Shown piece after piece: positions 41,961 through 50,973 of a DNA stretch of 64,000 nucleotides; within the stretch, counting starts at the first letter, position 1; each line of letters begins with the position of its first letter. Made by a program: the position numbers and the translations under genes. The notes below the pieces were generated by a model. The model ran no database searches. It was not told the origin of the DNA and saw nothing but the letters and a program-made list of their open reading frames with translations. The DNA is from Acidobacteriota bacterium (GTDB lineage Bacteria > Acidobacteriota > Blastocatellia > Pyrinomonadales > Pyrinomonadaceae), in contig CP065003.1 in the NCBI GenBank assembly GCA_016700175.1, forward strand, positions 630,001 through 694,000. The letters are read 5' to 3'.

Positions 41961-43529
41961 CTAAGGGATCACCTTCAGACTCGGCAGGGGCCTGTCTCCC
42001 GCGACCCCGAACTGTACGGCTTCAAACCCGTTCGTCGACCCGAGAATGTACCAGGTCGTATCCGAAGGCCTGTAAACCGCGGGGTCGGTTGTCCCATCCC
42101 CGTCGAAATCTCCCGGAGCCGGAATGTCGCCGTCTGCCCCCCATGGAAACGCGAAGAACGAGGGATCCTCGCTTCGCACGACGTACCAGGTCGAAAGCGA
42201 GGGGCGGAAGATCGCGAGATCGGCTTTTCCGTCGCCCGTATAATCCCCGACCACGACCTTGTCTTCCGGCGAACCGAACGAATATCCGATCGGACCGTCC
42301 GAAGACCGAAGCTGCCACCATTGCTGGACCGAGGGTCTGAAGACCGCGATGTCGTCGACATCGTCACCGTCAAAGTCCGCAATTGTCGGGATGTCTTCTG
42401 CGATACCGAAAGCGACGGCATTCACCGCGCCGTCCGATGACCTGTATATGAACCAGGTGGCGATCGAAGGCCTGAACACCGCCGGATCGTCGATGCCGTC
42501 ACCGTCAAAATCTCCTGGAGCGGGAATGTCCCCGTTCGCTCCGAACGGGAATGCAAAGAACGAGTCGTCCTCGCTTCGAAGTACGAACCATTCTGCGGTC
42601 GAGGGCCTGAAGAACGCTATGTCGGTCTTGCCGTCCCCTGTGAAATCCGCAGGGATCGGCGTGTCGCTCGAAAGTCCGAAGTTAAGGCCGCGGGTCGAGG
42701 CATCCGCACTCTTCAAAAGCCACCACTGTGAAGCGCTGCCTGGAGGATCAGGCGAGGGCCGGAACACCGACACGTCGGTTCTTCCGTCGCCGTCAAAATC
42801 GAGATATGCGCCGCCGGGTTCTGTCAAGGAATTGATCGTCAGTGTAGCGGCATCGATCTGGCCCACGTCCTCGAAGTTCGCGTCGTTCAGCCTCAAGATC
42901 CATGTTCCGTTCGGATTTGCCACCGTTGAGAACGTTGTGTTCATCTCCGTCACTGGCGCGTCGTTGATCGAAGCCAAAGGACCGGGAACCGTCGAACGGT
43001 ATGCTCCGACAGGGACATCGTTGACGTTCTCGGCCGCCGCAGTCCACCAATTGGTCCCGGCAGCGGAATCCCTGAACGTATATGTACCTACAAGATTGGA
43101 ACCGTCGCCGCACAGGTTCTCGGCGATCGCACCGGTATTCCCGAACAAAACGAGTTGCGTGCCGTCCGGAGCGATGAGGGTCGCGGTCAGGTCACCAACC
43201 CAAGGGTGCAAAATTGTTGCCTGGAGCTGGACGGAAGTGATCGCTCCAAGAACACCGTTTACCTCGAACGTGACATCTCGAGAGGAGGGGGAAGGATTCC
43301 CGCAGCCTTCAAGTGCGTCAGGAATGTCTCCCGTGCCGCTCCCGTTAAATGCGTTGATCAGGACGGCGTTGTCCGGCGGCTGCTGTCCGGGGGTCTTTAT
43401 ACCGGCAAGAAGCAATAGGGACAATATCGACAACAAGGTGAAAAATACCGCGATAACGGTCTTCAAGAAGGAATCGGACCGTCTCTGTCCGTCCGTCACT
43501 TCATTCACAGGATCTGCCGGGAGATTCAT
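41961..43529 (-). CDS. Secreted proprotein-convertase P-domain and FG-GAP repeat protein
   Basis: About 522 residues from ATG 43529; the frame extends upstream without a signal peptide. A membrane segment or long signal lies near residues 22-43. A P-domain (about 60-215; ITSVQLQATILHPWVGDLTATL, NGTWILRL) is followed by about six repeats of 47-50 residues, each with DFDGDG or DYTGDG and xxVFRPS, typical of the FG-GAP/VCBS class. The Asp-rich loops probably bind calcium. Its repeats are almost the same as those at the C-terminus of the next gene, suggesting a recently shared module. It is most likely exported to the cell surface. Confidence 0.85.
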   Translation of the reverse strand: MNLPADPVNEVTDGQRRSDSFLKTVIAVFFTLLSILSLLLLAGIKTPGQQPPDNAVLINAFNGSGTGDIPDALEGCGNPSPSSRDVTFEVNGVLGAITSVQLQATILHPWVGDLTATLIAPDGTQLVLFGNTGAIAENLCGDGSNLVGTYTFRDSAAGTNWWTAAAENVNDVPVGAYRSTVPGPLASINDAPVTEMNTTFSTVANPNGTWILRLNDANFEDVGQIDAATLTINSLTEPGGAYLDFDGDGRTDVSVFRPSPDPPGSASQWWLLKSADASTRGLNFGLSSDTPIPADFTGDGKTDIAFFRPSTAEWFVLRSEDDSFFAFPFGANGDIPAPGDFDGDGIDDPAVFRPSIATWFIYRSSDGAVNAVAFGIAEDIPTIADFDGDDVDDIAVFRPSVQQWWQLRSSDGPIGYSFGSPEDKVVVGDYTGDGKADLAIFRPSLSTWYVVRSEDPSFFAFPWGADGDIPAPGDFDGDGTTDPAVYRPSDTTWYILGSTNGFEAVQFGVAGDRPLPSLKVIP

Positions 43530-44003
43530 ATTTCTTTTGGGGACGCGGGTTGTTGAATAGCCCGTGCCGCGGGAACAACGCAATTTGTGGGAATTATACG
43601 ACGAAACGAGTGCAAACTTCACAAAGCGTATGGTGGAGGTGGATCGTTAGTGCGCAAGCGACGGGCAATCAGTACCCGGAGCGCAAGCGACGGGCATAGG
43701 AGAAAAAACAGGATAAACAGGATTAAGAGGATTGATAATCAAAAATTGGGACTGGTCGTTGGACCCGGTTGATTTCAGCCTAAGCCAGTAGTCACTTCAG
43801 GAACCGGATCCGGGATCGTGGAATCTCCTACTTTCAATTCTCAACTATCAATTCTGTTCATCCTGTCCATCCTGTTCTCTACCTCTGTTGGAACAGGGGT
43901 GAAGGGGGTGAAGGAGATTGCGGCATCCGAGCGATCGCGTTGACTGGTACTCCCGAGCGTTCGGGCTCGGCAGCAGCCATCTCCTTTACCCCCTTAATCC
44001 CTG
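43530..44003. repeat. Repeat-rich spacer between two FG-GAP genes
   Basis: Two copies of the second REP-like family lie near 43650-43693 (GCGCAAGCGACGGGC). A nonamer block AACAGGATA, AACAGGATT, AAGAGGATT lies near 43705. Heptamers CTTTCAA, TTCTCAA, CTATCAA begin at 43831, with inverted CATCCTGTN nonamers near 43859-43877. No reading frame is supported. Confidence 0.65.
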
Positions 44004-46856
44004 TCAATTCACACTGACACTTGAGGGCAACGGGACGTCTCCCGGCGAGCCGAACTGAACCGCCTCAAACCCGCTCGTCGTTCCGAAGATGTACCAGGTC
44101 CTGTCCGAAGGTCTCCAGACTGCAGGATCGAACTTCCCGTCGCCGTCGAAGTCTCCCGGGGAAGGGATGTCCCCCGCCGCTCCCCAGGGGAATGCGAAGA
44201 ACGAGTCGTCCTCGCTTCTGATCACATACCATTCGGAAGTGGAAGGCCTGAAGAACGCCACGTCCGCTTTTCCGTCTCCCGTCCAGTCTCCTACAGCCGT
44301 CCGGTCTCCGGGAGCCCCGAACTGGAACGCCTTCACTCCGTCAGTCGATCTAAGCAGCCAGAACTGGTTGTCGGGAGCCCTGTAGACACCCACGTCGTCC
44401 TTTCCGTCACCGTCGTAATCCGCCACGATCGGCTGGTCGGCAGAGACGCCGAACGGAACTACCGACAATCCTCCGTCGGACGACCTCACGATGAACCAGG
44501 TTCCAGATGAAGGACGATAAACTGCGGGATCGGCCTTTCCGTCGCCGTCAAAGTCCCCCGGAGCGGGAATGTCGCCGTTCGATCCGAACGGGAAGGCAAA
44601 GAACGAATCATCTTCACTCCGCAGAATGAACCACTCGCCCGTCGAAGGCCTCCAGAACGCGACGTCCGTTTTTCCGTCGCCCGTGAAATCGGCCGCGACA
44701 GGAACATCGGTCGAAGTCCCGAACGCGAGACCGCGAGTCCCCGAATCGGAAGACCGGAGCAGCCACCACTGCGCGGTCGGCTGGCTGTTCGGCCGGAAGA
44801 CCGAGACGTCCGTCGACCCGTCGCCGTCGAAATCGAACACGGCATTCGGGACGCCGGCGGAAGCTTCTCCGAAAATCGTAAACGTAAAGAGTTTCGTCAC
44901 GCTGAAGCCGTTGGCGGCGGCAGGGTCGTTGACGTACCAGCGTCCGCGGAACGTCTGCCCGACAAGCGCGGGATCGTTCGGGATCTGTATGCTGACCGAA
45001 GCGACGGCGAGCGGATTTCCTTTCGCCGGAATGTCGACCACTGTCCTCAGAAAAGAACCGGTCGCGGGAATAGTGGCCCCGACTCCGGGGTCCGCATCGT
45101 CAATAACCAATACCGCCTGTGTATCGGCGATCGTATTCGATACCGCCACCGTGAAACTCGGATTACCAACGAGCGGCGGTTCGATCGCGGTTACCAGCGG
45201 AACAAGGCCGCCGGTACCGGCGCGTCCGTCGCCGCTGATCACAGGAACACGAGCGCCTTCGGTGTAAAGCGTGGGCCGGTCGAAAGGCGGCAACTCACCC
45301 GCCACCCTCTGATCCGTCATCGGGCGCTTGAGAAATGCCACAAGATTCGCCTTTTCTTCTGTGGTCAGGTTCAAAGGCCGGATGACGCCTCGGTCGATGT
45401 TCGGCGCGTCAAAATCTCCGCCCCGGTCATAGAACTCGACGACCTCTTCGAGGGCCGCAAACCTGCCGTTGTGCATAAACGAGGTCTTCAGCTCACCGTT
45501 TCGGAGCGGCGGTGTCTTGTATTTTCCGCGATCCTCCTCAAGACCGGTCACGTTGAATCTGCCCCCGTCCTCGGTCGCCGGGCGAACGCCTATGTTGTGA
45601 AAGTTCGAGTCGGAGAGAAGTCCGCCGCCGTGGCATGTGTTGCATTGGTTGATGACGAATACCTGCCGGCCAAGCTCTTCGTTCGGTTGCAGCGGCTCGA
45701 TACTCGAAATGGCGCGGTCGAGCGGCGTCTGGTCAGAAAAGAGCGTGCGTTCGTGCGTTGCGATGGCCATCGCGATACGCGCCGGCGTAACGTCCGGCGT
45801 GCCGAACGCTTCCTGGAAGAGCTCGGGATAAGTGCGATCGCCTATCCACGTCTCAAGCGCAGTCGGAATGTTTTCGGCGAGCGCGAGCGGATCTGATTGC
45901 TCGATCTGGAGTGCCGCCTGCGTCCAGTTCCTTCCCGAGTGTGCCATTTCGGCAGCAGAAAGCGGCGGACCTGCCGACTGGCTCTCGAGGCCGCCCCACA
46001 TGTTCAGGATGATCTGGTTGGTCAAAGGATCGCGAAAGACGTCAAGTGCTCTTCCGTCCCAGAACAATCCGTTCGGAGAATATCCGGCGTTCAAATATGA
46101 AGGCGCTTTTCTTCCCGTAACCTGGTCGTTCATGCCGAAAGTCGAAGAGATTCCGTAAGTGCCGTCCTCGAAGTTCACCGGCACGCCAGCCGATCCGACG
46201 ACGTCATCGTCGTTCCCGAAGATCCCGTCCGGTCCGGGATTTACGGAAAATGGATTTCCCACAAGCGATCTGGGATCCGATCCGCCGGCAGCGGGCTGAT
46301 GGCAGGTTCCGCAAGCTACGGTTCGAGTAGAAGAAAGCTGCTCGTCCCAGAAGAGCGCCTTTCCGAGATAGGCTTTTGCCGCGGTAACAGGGTTGCCGAG
46401 CGGCGCTGGCGGCGGGTCGAGCGGATTGAAGGGGCCGGGAAATGTCTCGCCGTTCGCACGCGTGCCGGTGTCGGGTCCGCCCGGGGAACTTTGATCTGGA
46501 CCGTTCTCGGCACGCACCCAATAGAAGTAGGTTTGTCCGGCAACCGCTGTATTGTCGAAAAAGTAATTCGCCGCGGTCGATCCCACCACCGACGCCCCGC
46601 CGGGATTGTTTGTCGTGTTTCGAAGAACGGAGTAGCTCGTTGCACCCCAGATCGTGTCCCACCGAAGGCCGACCTTGTCGTTGTAATCGTTGTCAGAGGC
46701 GGTCACGCCGGTAGGAGGATCCAAAGGCGCTCCCGCCGCGTGCACGGAGCCGCCGGGATCGGTACTGGGTGAAGCGAGGTAAACGACGAAAGCCGCTGCG
46801 AAAAGCAGAGTTACGCAAAACTTCGCAGTACGAGCCGAGAGTGAGACGAATTTCAT
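44004..46856 (-). CDS. Fusion of fibronectin-like domain, di-heme cytochrome c peroxidase and FG-GAP repeats
   Basis: 950 residues. A signal peptide (about 1-40) is followed by a fibronectin type III-like domain (about 45-135; VTASDNDYNDKVGLRWD). The di-heme cytochrome c peroxidase/MauG-like domain (about 148-515) has two heme-attachment motifs, CGTCH (182-186) and CNTCH (405-409). An Ig-like region (about 550-665) leads into FG-GAP/VCBS repeats (about 672-950). Peroxidases of this class reduce H2O2 or oxidise protein side chains in the periplasm; heme attachment would need ResB/CcsA (5947-9189). The fusion to a secreted repeat module is unusual for this enzyme class. Confidence 0.88.
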   Translation of the reverse strand: MKFVSLSARTAKFCVTLLFAAAFVVYLASPSTDPGGSVHAAGAPLDPPTGVTASDNDYNDKVGLRWDTIWGATSYSVLRNTTNNPGGASVVGSTAANYFFDNTAVAGQTYFYWVRAENGPDQSSPGGPDTGTRANGETFPGPFNPLDPPPAPLGNPVTAAKAYLGKALFWDEQLSSTRTVACGTCHQPAAGGSDPRSLVGNPFSVNPGPDGIFGNDDDVVGSAGVPVNFEDGTYGISSTFGMNDQVTGRKAPSYLNAGYSPNGLFWDGRALDVFRDPLTNQIILNMWGGLESQSAGPPLSAAEMAHSGRNWTQAALQIEQSDPLALAENIPTALETWIGDRTYPELFQEAFGTPDVTPARIAMAIATHERTLFSDQTPLDRAISSIEPLQPNEELGRQVFVINQCNTCHGGGLLSDSNFHNIGVRPATEDGGRFNVTGLEEDRGKYKTPPLRNGELKTSFMHNGRFAALEEVVEFYDRGGDFDAPNIDRGVIRPLNLTTEEKANLVAFLKRPMTDQRVAGELPPFDRPTLYTEGARVPVISGDGRAGTGGLVPLVTAIEPPLVGNPSFTVAVSNTIADTQAVLVIDDADPGVGATIPATGSFLRTVVDIPAKGNPLAVASVSIQIPNDPALVGQTFRGRWYVNDPAAANGFSVTKLFTFTIFGEASAGVPNAVFDFDGDGSTDVSVFRPNSQPTAQWWLLRSSDSGTRGLAFGTSTDVPVAADFTGDGKTDVAFWRPSTGEWFILRSEDDSFFAFPFGSNGDIPAPGDFDGDGKADPAVYRPSSGTWFIVRSSDGGLSVVPFGVSADQPIVADYDGDGKDDVGVYRAPDNQFWLLRSTDGVKAFQFGAPGDRTAVGDWTGDGKADVAFFRPSTSEWYVIRSEDDSFFAFPWGAAGDIPSPGDFDGDGKFDPAVWRPSDRTWYIFGTTSGFEAVQFGSPGDVPLPSSVSVN

Positions 46857-46963
46857 ATTTCTGACCTAGCCCGGAGGGGGTCCTGACCGGAAAGCTGTTT
46901 GAAAAAGGGTACGGACGGTCCGCGGGCGCCGTCCTGCAACGAAAGAAGGATTATAGTATAAGG

Positions 46964-47491
46964 ATGAGCGATGGCGAAGGCAGGGGAGGCTTGGGAGAAG
47001 CCGGGGTCGGGTTCAGGAGGCTCGAAGAGTCCGACTTTCCGCTCCTTCTCGAGTGGTTGCTGCTCCCCCACGTGCGAGAATGGTGGGACGAGGGCGAGCA
47101 CACGATCGAAATGGTCCGTGAGGCGTACGGCCCCGAACCCGGGGTCAGCAGGTTTATCGGATTGCTTTCCGACCCTGACCGGAGATTCCCGGTACCATTC
47201 GGGTTCTTTCAGTATTACCGGATTGACAAGGAGACCGTAGGGATCGACCAGTTCATTGGCGTCCCGGAGCTTGTCGGAAAGGGACTTGGCACCACTGCCG
47301 TTCGCCGGTTTTCTGAGATGATCTTTGGGGAGATCGCGCCTTCGAGGATCACTCTCGATCCTCATCCCGACAACAGGCGGGCGATTCGCTGTTGCGAAAA
47401 AGCGGGATTTCGACATTTGAAGACCGAAACGGTGGCAAACGGCGAGCCTGCGTATCTTATGGAGCTGACGAGAGATGCCGGAGAATGCTGA
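46964..47491 (+). CDS. AAC(6')-Ib-like GNAT acetyltransferase
   Basis: 175 residues. After an N-terminal stretch of about 15 Gly-rich residues the sequence follows AAC(6')-Ib: EWLLLPHVREWW (compare EWLNRSHIVEWW), the acceptor-site motif GIDQFIG, GKGLGTTAVRRF (acetyl-CoA loop), TLDPHPDNRRAIRCCEKAGF and AYLMELTR. It could acetylate the 6'-amine of aminoglycosides, or a related natural amine. The ATG has AAGG just upstream. It overlaps the next gene by 17 bases, so the two are expected to be co-translated. It is not flanked by integron or transposon signals. Confidence 0.78.
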   Translation: MSDGEGRGGLGEAGVGFRRLEESDFPLLLEWLLLPHVREWWDEGEHTIEMVREAYGPEPGVSRFIGLLSDPDRRFPVPFGFFQYYRIDKETVGIDQFIGVPELVGKGLGTTAVRRFSEMIFGEIAPSRITLDPHPDNRRAIRCCEKAGFRHLKTETVANGEPAYLMELTRDAGEC

Positions 47492-47915
47492 GATCACGAT
47501 CAGAAGGTTGGGTGCCGGAGACGCTTCTTTTGCCCGTTTTGCGATCGAAGAACTCTTCGGAGGATCTGCCGAAACGGAGCACCTTGCGAGCTTTCTCGAA
47601 GACAGAAGCCATTACCTGCTGGTCGCTGAATCCGCCGGTTTCGTCAATGGAATCCTGCTCGCGTACCGTCTTGCGAGGATCAAGGACGAAGGCTTCAAGA
47701 TCTTTCTTTACGAGATCGAAGTCGACTCGAGAAGGCGGAGAAAGGGAATCGGGAGCGGCCTGATCTCCGGGATACTTTCGATCGGAAAGGCGGAGGGCGC
47801 GCGGTCGGTGTTCGGAATGACAGGTCCGTCATATCAAGGGGCGAAGGAGTTTTATCTCGCTACGGGCGCAGAGATCGTTGGCGAAGAGGAGATCTTGTTC
47901 GAATTCAAGCTCTAG
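47475..47915 (+). CDS. AAC(3)-I-like GNAT acetyltransferase
   Basis: 146 residues. The order ELFGGSAETEHLASFL, HYLLVAES, FVNGILLAYRL, FLYEIEVDSRRRRKGIGSGLI and FYLATGAEIVGEEEIL follows the AAC(3)-I (gentamicin 3-N-acetyltransferase) type, in which LFG... and IYDLAV...HRRQGI occupy matching places. It could acetylate the 3-amino group of aminoglycosides, but a chromosomal copy may serve another amine. It starts inside the end of the AAC(6')-like gene. About 85 bases separate it from the RNase J gene on the same strand. Confidence 0.7.
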   Translation: MPENAEITIRRLGAGDASFARFAIEELFGGSAETEHLASFLEDRSHYLLVAESAGFVNGILLAYRLARIKDEGFKIFLYEIEVDSRRRRKGIGSGLISGILSIGKAEGARSVFGMTGPSYQGAKEFYLATGAEIVGEEEILFEFKL

Positions 47916-47999
47916 CGGCGGGGTCGCGAGAGTTGGCCTTTGCCGTTGCTATGCCGTACTGTTTAGTTTCGGCCCGGACCTCTGCAGGCGGCCGCAAGG

Positions 48000-49685
48000 A
48001 TGGTTGTGAAGAAAATAGAAGTGATACCCCTCGGGGGAATAGGCGAGTTCGGGATGAACACGATGGGGATCCGGTGCGGCGGCGAGATGATCGTCGTCGA
48101 TGCCGGAATGGGATTTCCCGAGGAAACTCCGTACGGAGTGGACATCTCCATCCCGGATTACGAACAGCTGGAAGAATACAGGGAGGAGCTGGTTGCGCTC
48201 TTTCTGACCCACGGCCACGAGGACCATATAGGAGCTGTCCCGTACTTCCTGAAGCGTTTCAACGTGCCGGTCTATGGTTCGAGGCTGACGCTGGCATTTA
48301 TCGAGAACAAGCTGGAAGAGCACGGTATCCTCGGCGATGTGCTTATGCACACGGTGGAGGCCGGCGACGTTTCCGAAGTCGGGAATTTCGAGGTCGAGTT
48401 CATAAACGCCTCGCATTCGCTCGTGGATTGCTTCTCCCTTGCGATAAAGACACCCGTCGGGACGGTCGTGCACACCGGCGACTACAAGATCGACGACACG
48501 CCGGTGGTTGGAGACCCGTATGATCTTGAGGCTCTCAGGCGGATCGGGGACGAAGGCGTGCTTGCGCTATTTTCGGATTCGACGAACGCCACGGTGCCCG
48601 GGCGCACGCCTTCCGAATCGGACGTGATTCCCGACCTCGCGAAGATCTTCGATAGCGCGGAAGCGCGTCTGATAATCACTACATTCTCGTCTTCCATTCA
48701 CAGGATCCAGATCGTGCTCGATCTCGCAGAAGAGTTCGGAAGGAAGGTATGCGCGCTCGGGCGGTCGATGATGGGCAATGTCGAGCTAGCGGAAGAGATG
48801 GGCTATCTGGAGATCCCCGACGATCTCCTCGTTGGCCTTAACGACGCGCGCCGGCTTGAAGACGATGAGATCGTTTATCTCGTCACGGGTTCACAGGGCG
48901 AGTCGAGGGCCGTGATGTGGAATCTCGCAACCCAGAGCTACAAGGGGCTTTCGATCAAGGACGGCGACACGGTGGTGCTCTCCGCGCGCATCATCCCGGG
49001 GAATGAGAAGCGGATCTCGAAGATGATCGGCGCGATCTACCGCAAGGGCGGAAACATTATCGAGGAGAAGAGGAGGCTTATACACGTTTCGGGCCACGCG
49101 TCGCAGGAGGACATCAGGATCCTCACCGAGACGGCGAGGCCGAAGTTCGTGGTCCCGATCCACGGCGAGTTTCGAATGCTTTTCCGCCACAAGGAATTTC
49201 TGAAGAACCATGTCGGATACAACGACAGGGACGTCATCCTGGTTGAGGACGGCGACGTTTTGGAACTGACCGCGGATTCTGCGGAGATCGTCGACAGGAT
49301 CGAGCCTTCGAGGGTGTTCATCGAGGACGACGGCTTCCGCGAGATCGATCTGGAAACCCTGAAAGAGCGCAAGAAACTTGCATTTAACGGCGTCGTGAAC
49401 GTCACGGTGACGGTCGATCCATCGTCAGGCGAAATGGCCTCGGATCCCGTCATCACTCTCCAGGGCGTCGGAGGCATCGACGGCGCGAACGGTTTCCGCG
49501 GCGAGGCGGCGGAGGTCATCGCGGACGCGCTCGCCGAACTGGGGCCGGACGCGCTTTCCGACATTCCGGCAACGGAAGAGAAGATCCGGCTCGTGCTAAA
49601 GCGGTTCATAAAGCGGACGGCGGGGTCGAAGCCTCTGATCATTCCGAAGATCGTCCGCACTTCGAACGGCCGGTCCAATCAATGA
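48000..49685 (+). CDS. rnj: Ribonuclease J
   Basis: 561 residues of the metallo-beta-lactamase/beta-CASP family. RNase J has endonuclease and 5'-to-3' exonuclease activity in mRNA decay and rRNA maturation. The zinc motif is LTHGHEDHIG, followed by HSLVDCFSLAIKTPVG, VVHTGDYKID and FSDSTNA. The beta-CASP region contains SSSIHRIQIVLD and QGESRAVM, then HVSGHASQEDIR. The C-terminal domain (about 450-555) completes the usual length. The ATG at 48000 has AAGG immediately before it; GTG 48006 with AAGG at a better distance is an alternative. It overlaps the next gene (ATGA). Confidence 0.95.
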   Translation: MVVKKIEVIPLGGIGEFGMNTMGIRCGGEMIVVDAGMGFPEETPYGVDISIPDYEQLEEYREELVALFLTHGHEDHIGAVPYFLKRFNVPVYGSRLTLAFIENKLEEHGILGDVLMHTVEAGDVSEVGNFEVEFINASHSLVDCFSLAIKTPVGTVVHTGDYKIDDTPVVGDPYDLEALRRIGDEGVLALFSDSTNATVPGRTPSESDVIPDLAKIFDSAEARLIITTFSSSIHRIQIVLDLAEEFGRKVCALGRSMMGNVELAEEMGYLEIPDDLLVGLNDARRLEDDEIVYLVTGSQGESRAVMWNLATQSYKGLSIKDGDTVVLSARIIPGNEKRISKMIGAIYRKGGNIIEEKRRLIHVSGHASQEDIRILTETARPKFVVPIHGEFRMLFRHKEFLKNHVGYNDRDVILVEDGDVLELTADSAEIVDRIEPSRVFIEDDGFREIDLETLKERKKLAFNGVVNVTVTVDPSSGEMASDPVITLQGVGGIDGANGFRGEAAEVIADALAELGPDALSDIPATEEKIRLVLKRFIKRTAGSKPLIIPKIVRTSNGRSNQ

Positions 49686-50122
49686 GCGAGAACGCTGAAG
49701 ACATCCTTAGGTCGGCCAAACTGGTCGTTTCACCCGAAACGTTCCACGTCGTCTCGGTCGATCACGACCGCTGGCAGGAACTGCTTTCAGATCCGGCGCT
49801 GTCTCCGCGAATGGGATCCGAATTCCTGATCTTCAAAGACAAATGGGAGGTCACGATAGTGGTCGATGATCCGGACTTCCGGAATCTGAGGCCCGGCCTC
49901 GGGGACGCTCTCGTCGAAGGAAATTTCAGGCTCCTGAGCTTCGACGCCGAAATGGATTTCGACGTCGTGGGTTTCATCGCGGCCGTTTCGTCCGTTCTCG
50001 CCGGTTCGGGCATCTCGATCCTTCCATTCTCTTCTTTTCGACGCGATCACATCCTCGTCAGGCAGGACGACCTGGCGGGGGCGCTCAAGGCTTTCAGGGG
50101 CATCGTCAGAGAGGTCTGCTGA
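49682..50122 (+). CDS. ACT domain protein
   Basis: 146 residues that overlap the RNase J stop by four bases (ATGA), so translation is coupled. The second half (FRLLSFDAEMDFDVVGFIAAVSSVLAGSGISILPFSSFRRDHILVRQDDLAGALKAF) has the ACT-like pattern of two beta-alpha-beta units. It resembles stand-alone ACT proteins of the CASTOR-like group, which bind amino acids. The function here is unknown; coupling to RNase J could be incidental. Confidence 0.75.
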   Translation: MSENAEDILRSAKLVVSPETFHVVSVDHDRWQELLSDPALSPRMGSEFLIFKDKWEVTIVVDDPDFRNLRPGLGDALVEGNFRLLSFDAEMDFDVVGFIAAVSSVLAGSGISILPFSSFRRDHILVRQDDLAGALKAFRGIVREVC

Positions 50123-50218
50123 ATCCCCGCCCCTGCAAGCGCCCCGCCGCGATCCGTTCTCCCGCCCGTTCATATTGCCGCGCATTCCGCGGCGGCCAAT
50201 TTAATAAACGAAAGGAAA

Positions 50219-50902
50219 ATGAAGATGAGAAACTCATTTATTCTATTCTTGCTTTTTGCGTTCGCAGGTCTTTATCCCTGCCAGGAAGCCCTGGGCCAGG
50301 TAACCACCGAAGTGGTCGAGGTCGGGCATTACAGGCAGTTCTGCGAGGCAGTGGTACCGAAGAAATGTCTCGTTATAAAGCGGGAGGACGGTACCGAGTT
50401 CCGGGCCGTTCAGGACGAGATCGAGAATTTCGATTTCATTCCGGGTTACCATTACTTGCTGCGTGTGGAGATCGAAAAGGTGGCCGCGCCGCCAAAGGAC
50501 ACGTCCGGATGGATCTACCGCCTGAAAGAGATCGTTGGCAGGACTGAGGTCAGAAACGCCGGCCACGCGATCGACCTGTACGGGTCGAAATGGCGGCTCG
50601 TAAGAATGAACGACGAGCCGGTAAAAGAAGCGAGCGGCGCATGGGTGGCATTCGACGGAGCTCGGGGCCGGATCTACGGCTACGGCGGCTGTAACAGTTT
50701 CAACGGCGGTTTCGCGATCGAGGATCAGCAGTTCAGCGCTCCGAAACTGGTCTCGACCAAGAGGGCGTGTCTGATCGACTGGGGAGTCGAGGACGGGTTC
50801 CTGAAAGCGCTCGCGCGGGGCGGAGAGATCGAGGTCAGAAGCGATTCGCTATTGATCAGGAGCGGAGATGTGGAGATCCTCAAGTTTGTTCCGTTTGAGT
50901 GA
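50219..50902 (+). CDS. Secreted META/DUF4377-like protein
   Basis: 227 residues with a signal peptide (MKMRNSFILFLLFAFAGLYP). Residues 30-105 (VEVGHYRQFCEAVVPKKCLVIKRE, GYHYLLRVE) resemble DUF4377. The C-terminal 100 residues form a META (HslJ-like) domain with SKWRLVRMND, the core GYGGCNSFNGGF and STKRAC. META proteins are small exported proteins linked in E. coli HslJ to novobiocin resistance. The cysteines at 43 and 50 may pair. It has its own ribosome-binding region (GAAAGGAAAATG). Confidence 0.8.
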   Translation: MKMRNSFILFLLFAFAGLYPCQEALGQVTTEVVEVGHYRQFCEAVVPKKCLVIKREDGTEFRAVQDEIENFDFIPGYHYLLRVEIEKVAAPPKDTSGWIYRLKEIVGRTEVRNAGHAIDLYGSKWRLVRMNDEPVKEASGAWVAFDGARGRIYGYGGCNSFNGGFAIEDQQFSAPKLVSTKRACLIDWGVEDGFLKALARGGEIEVRSDSLLIRSGDVEILKFVPFE

Positions 50903-50973
50903 CGCGGAAGGTCGATACGCTGGTTTGTTCAGGGGTTCCGGGTCGTATAGACTTGGGCCCCTGAATTTCTTTT

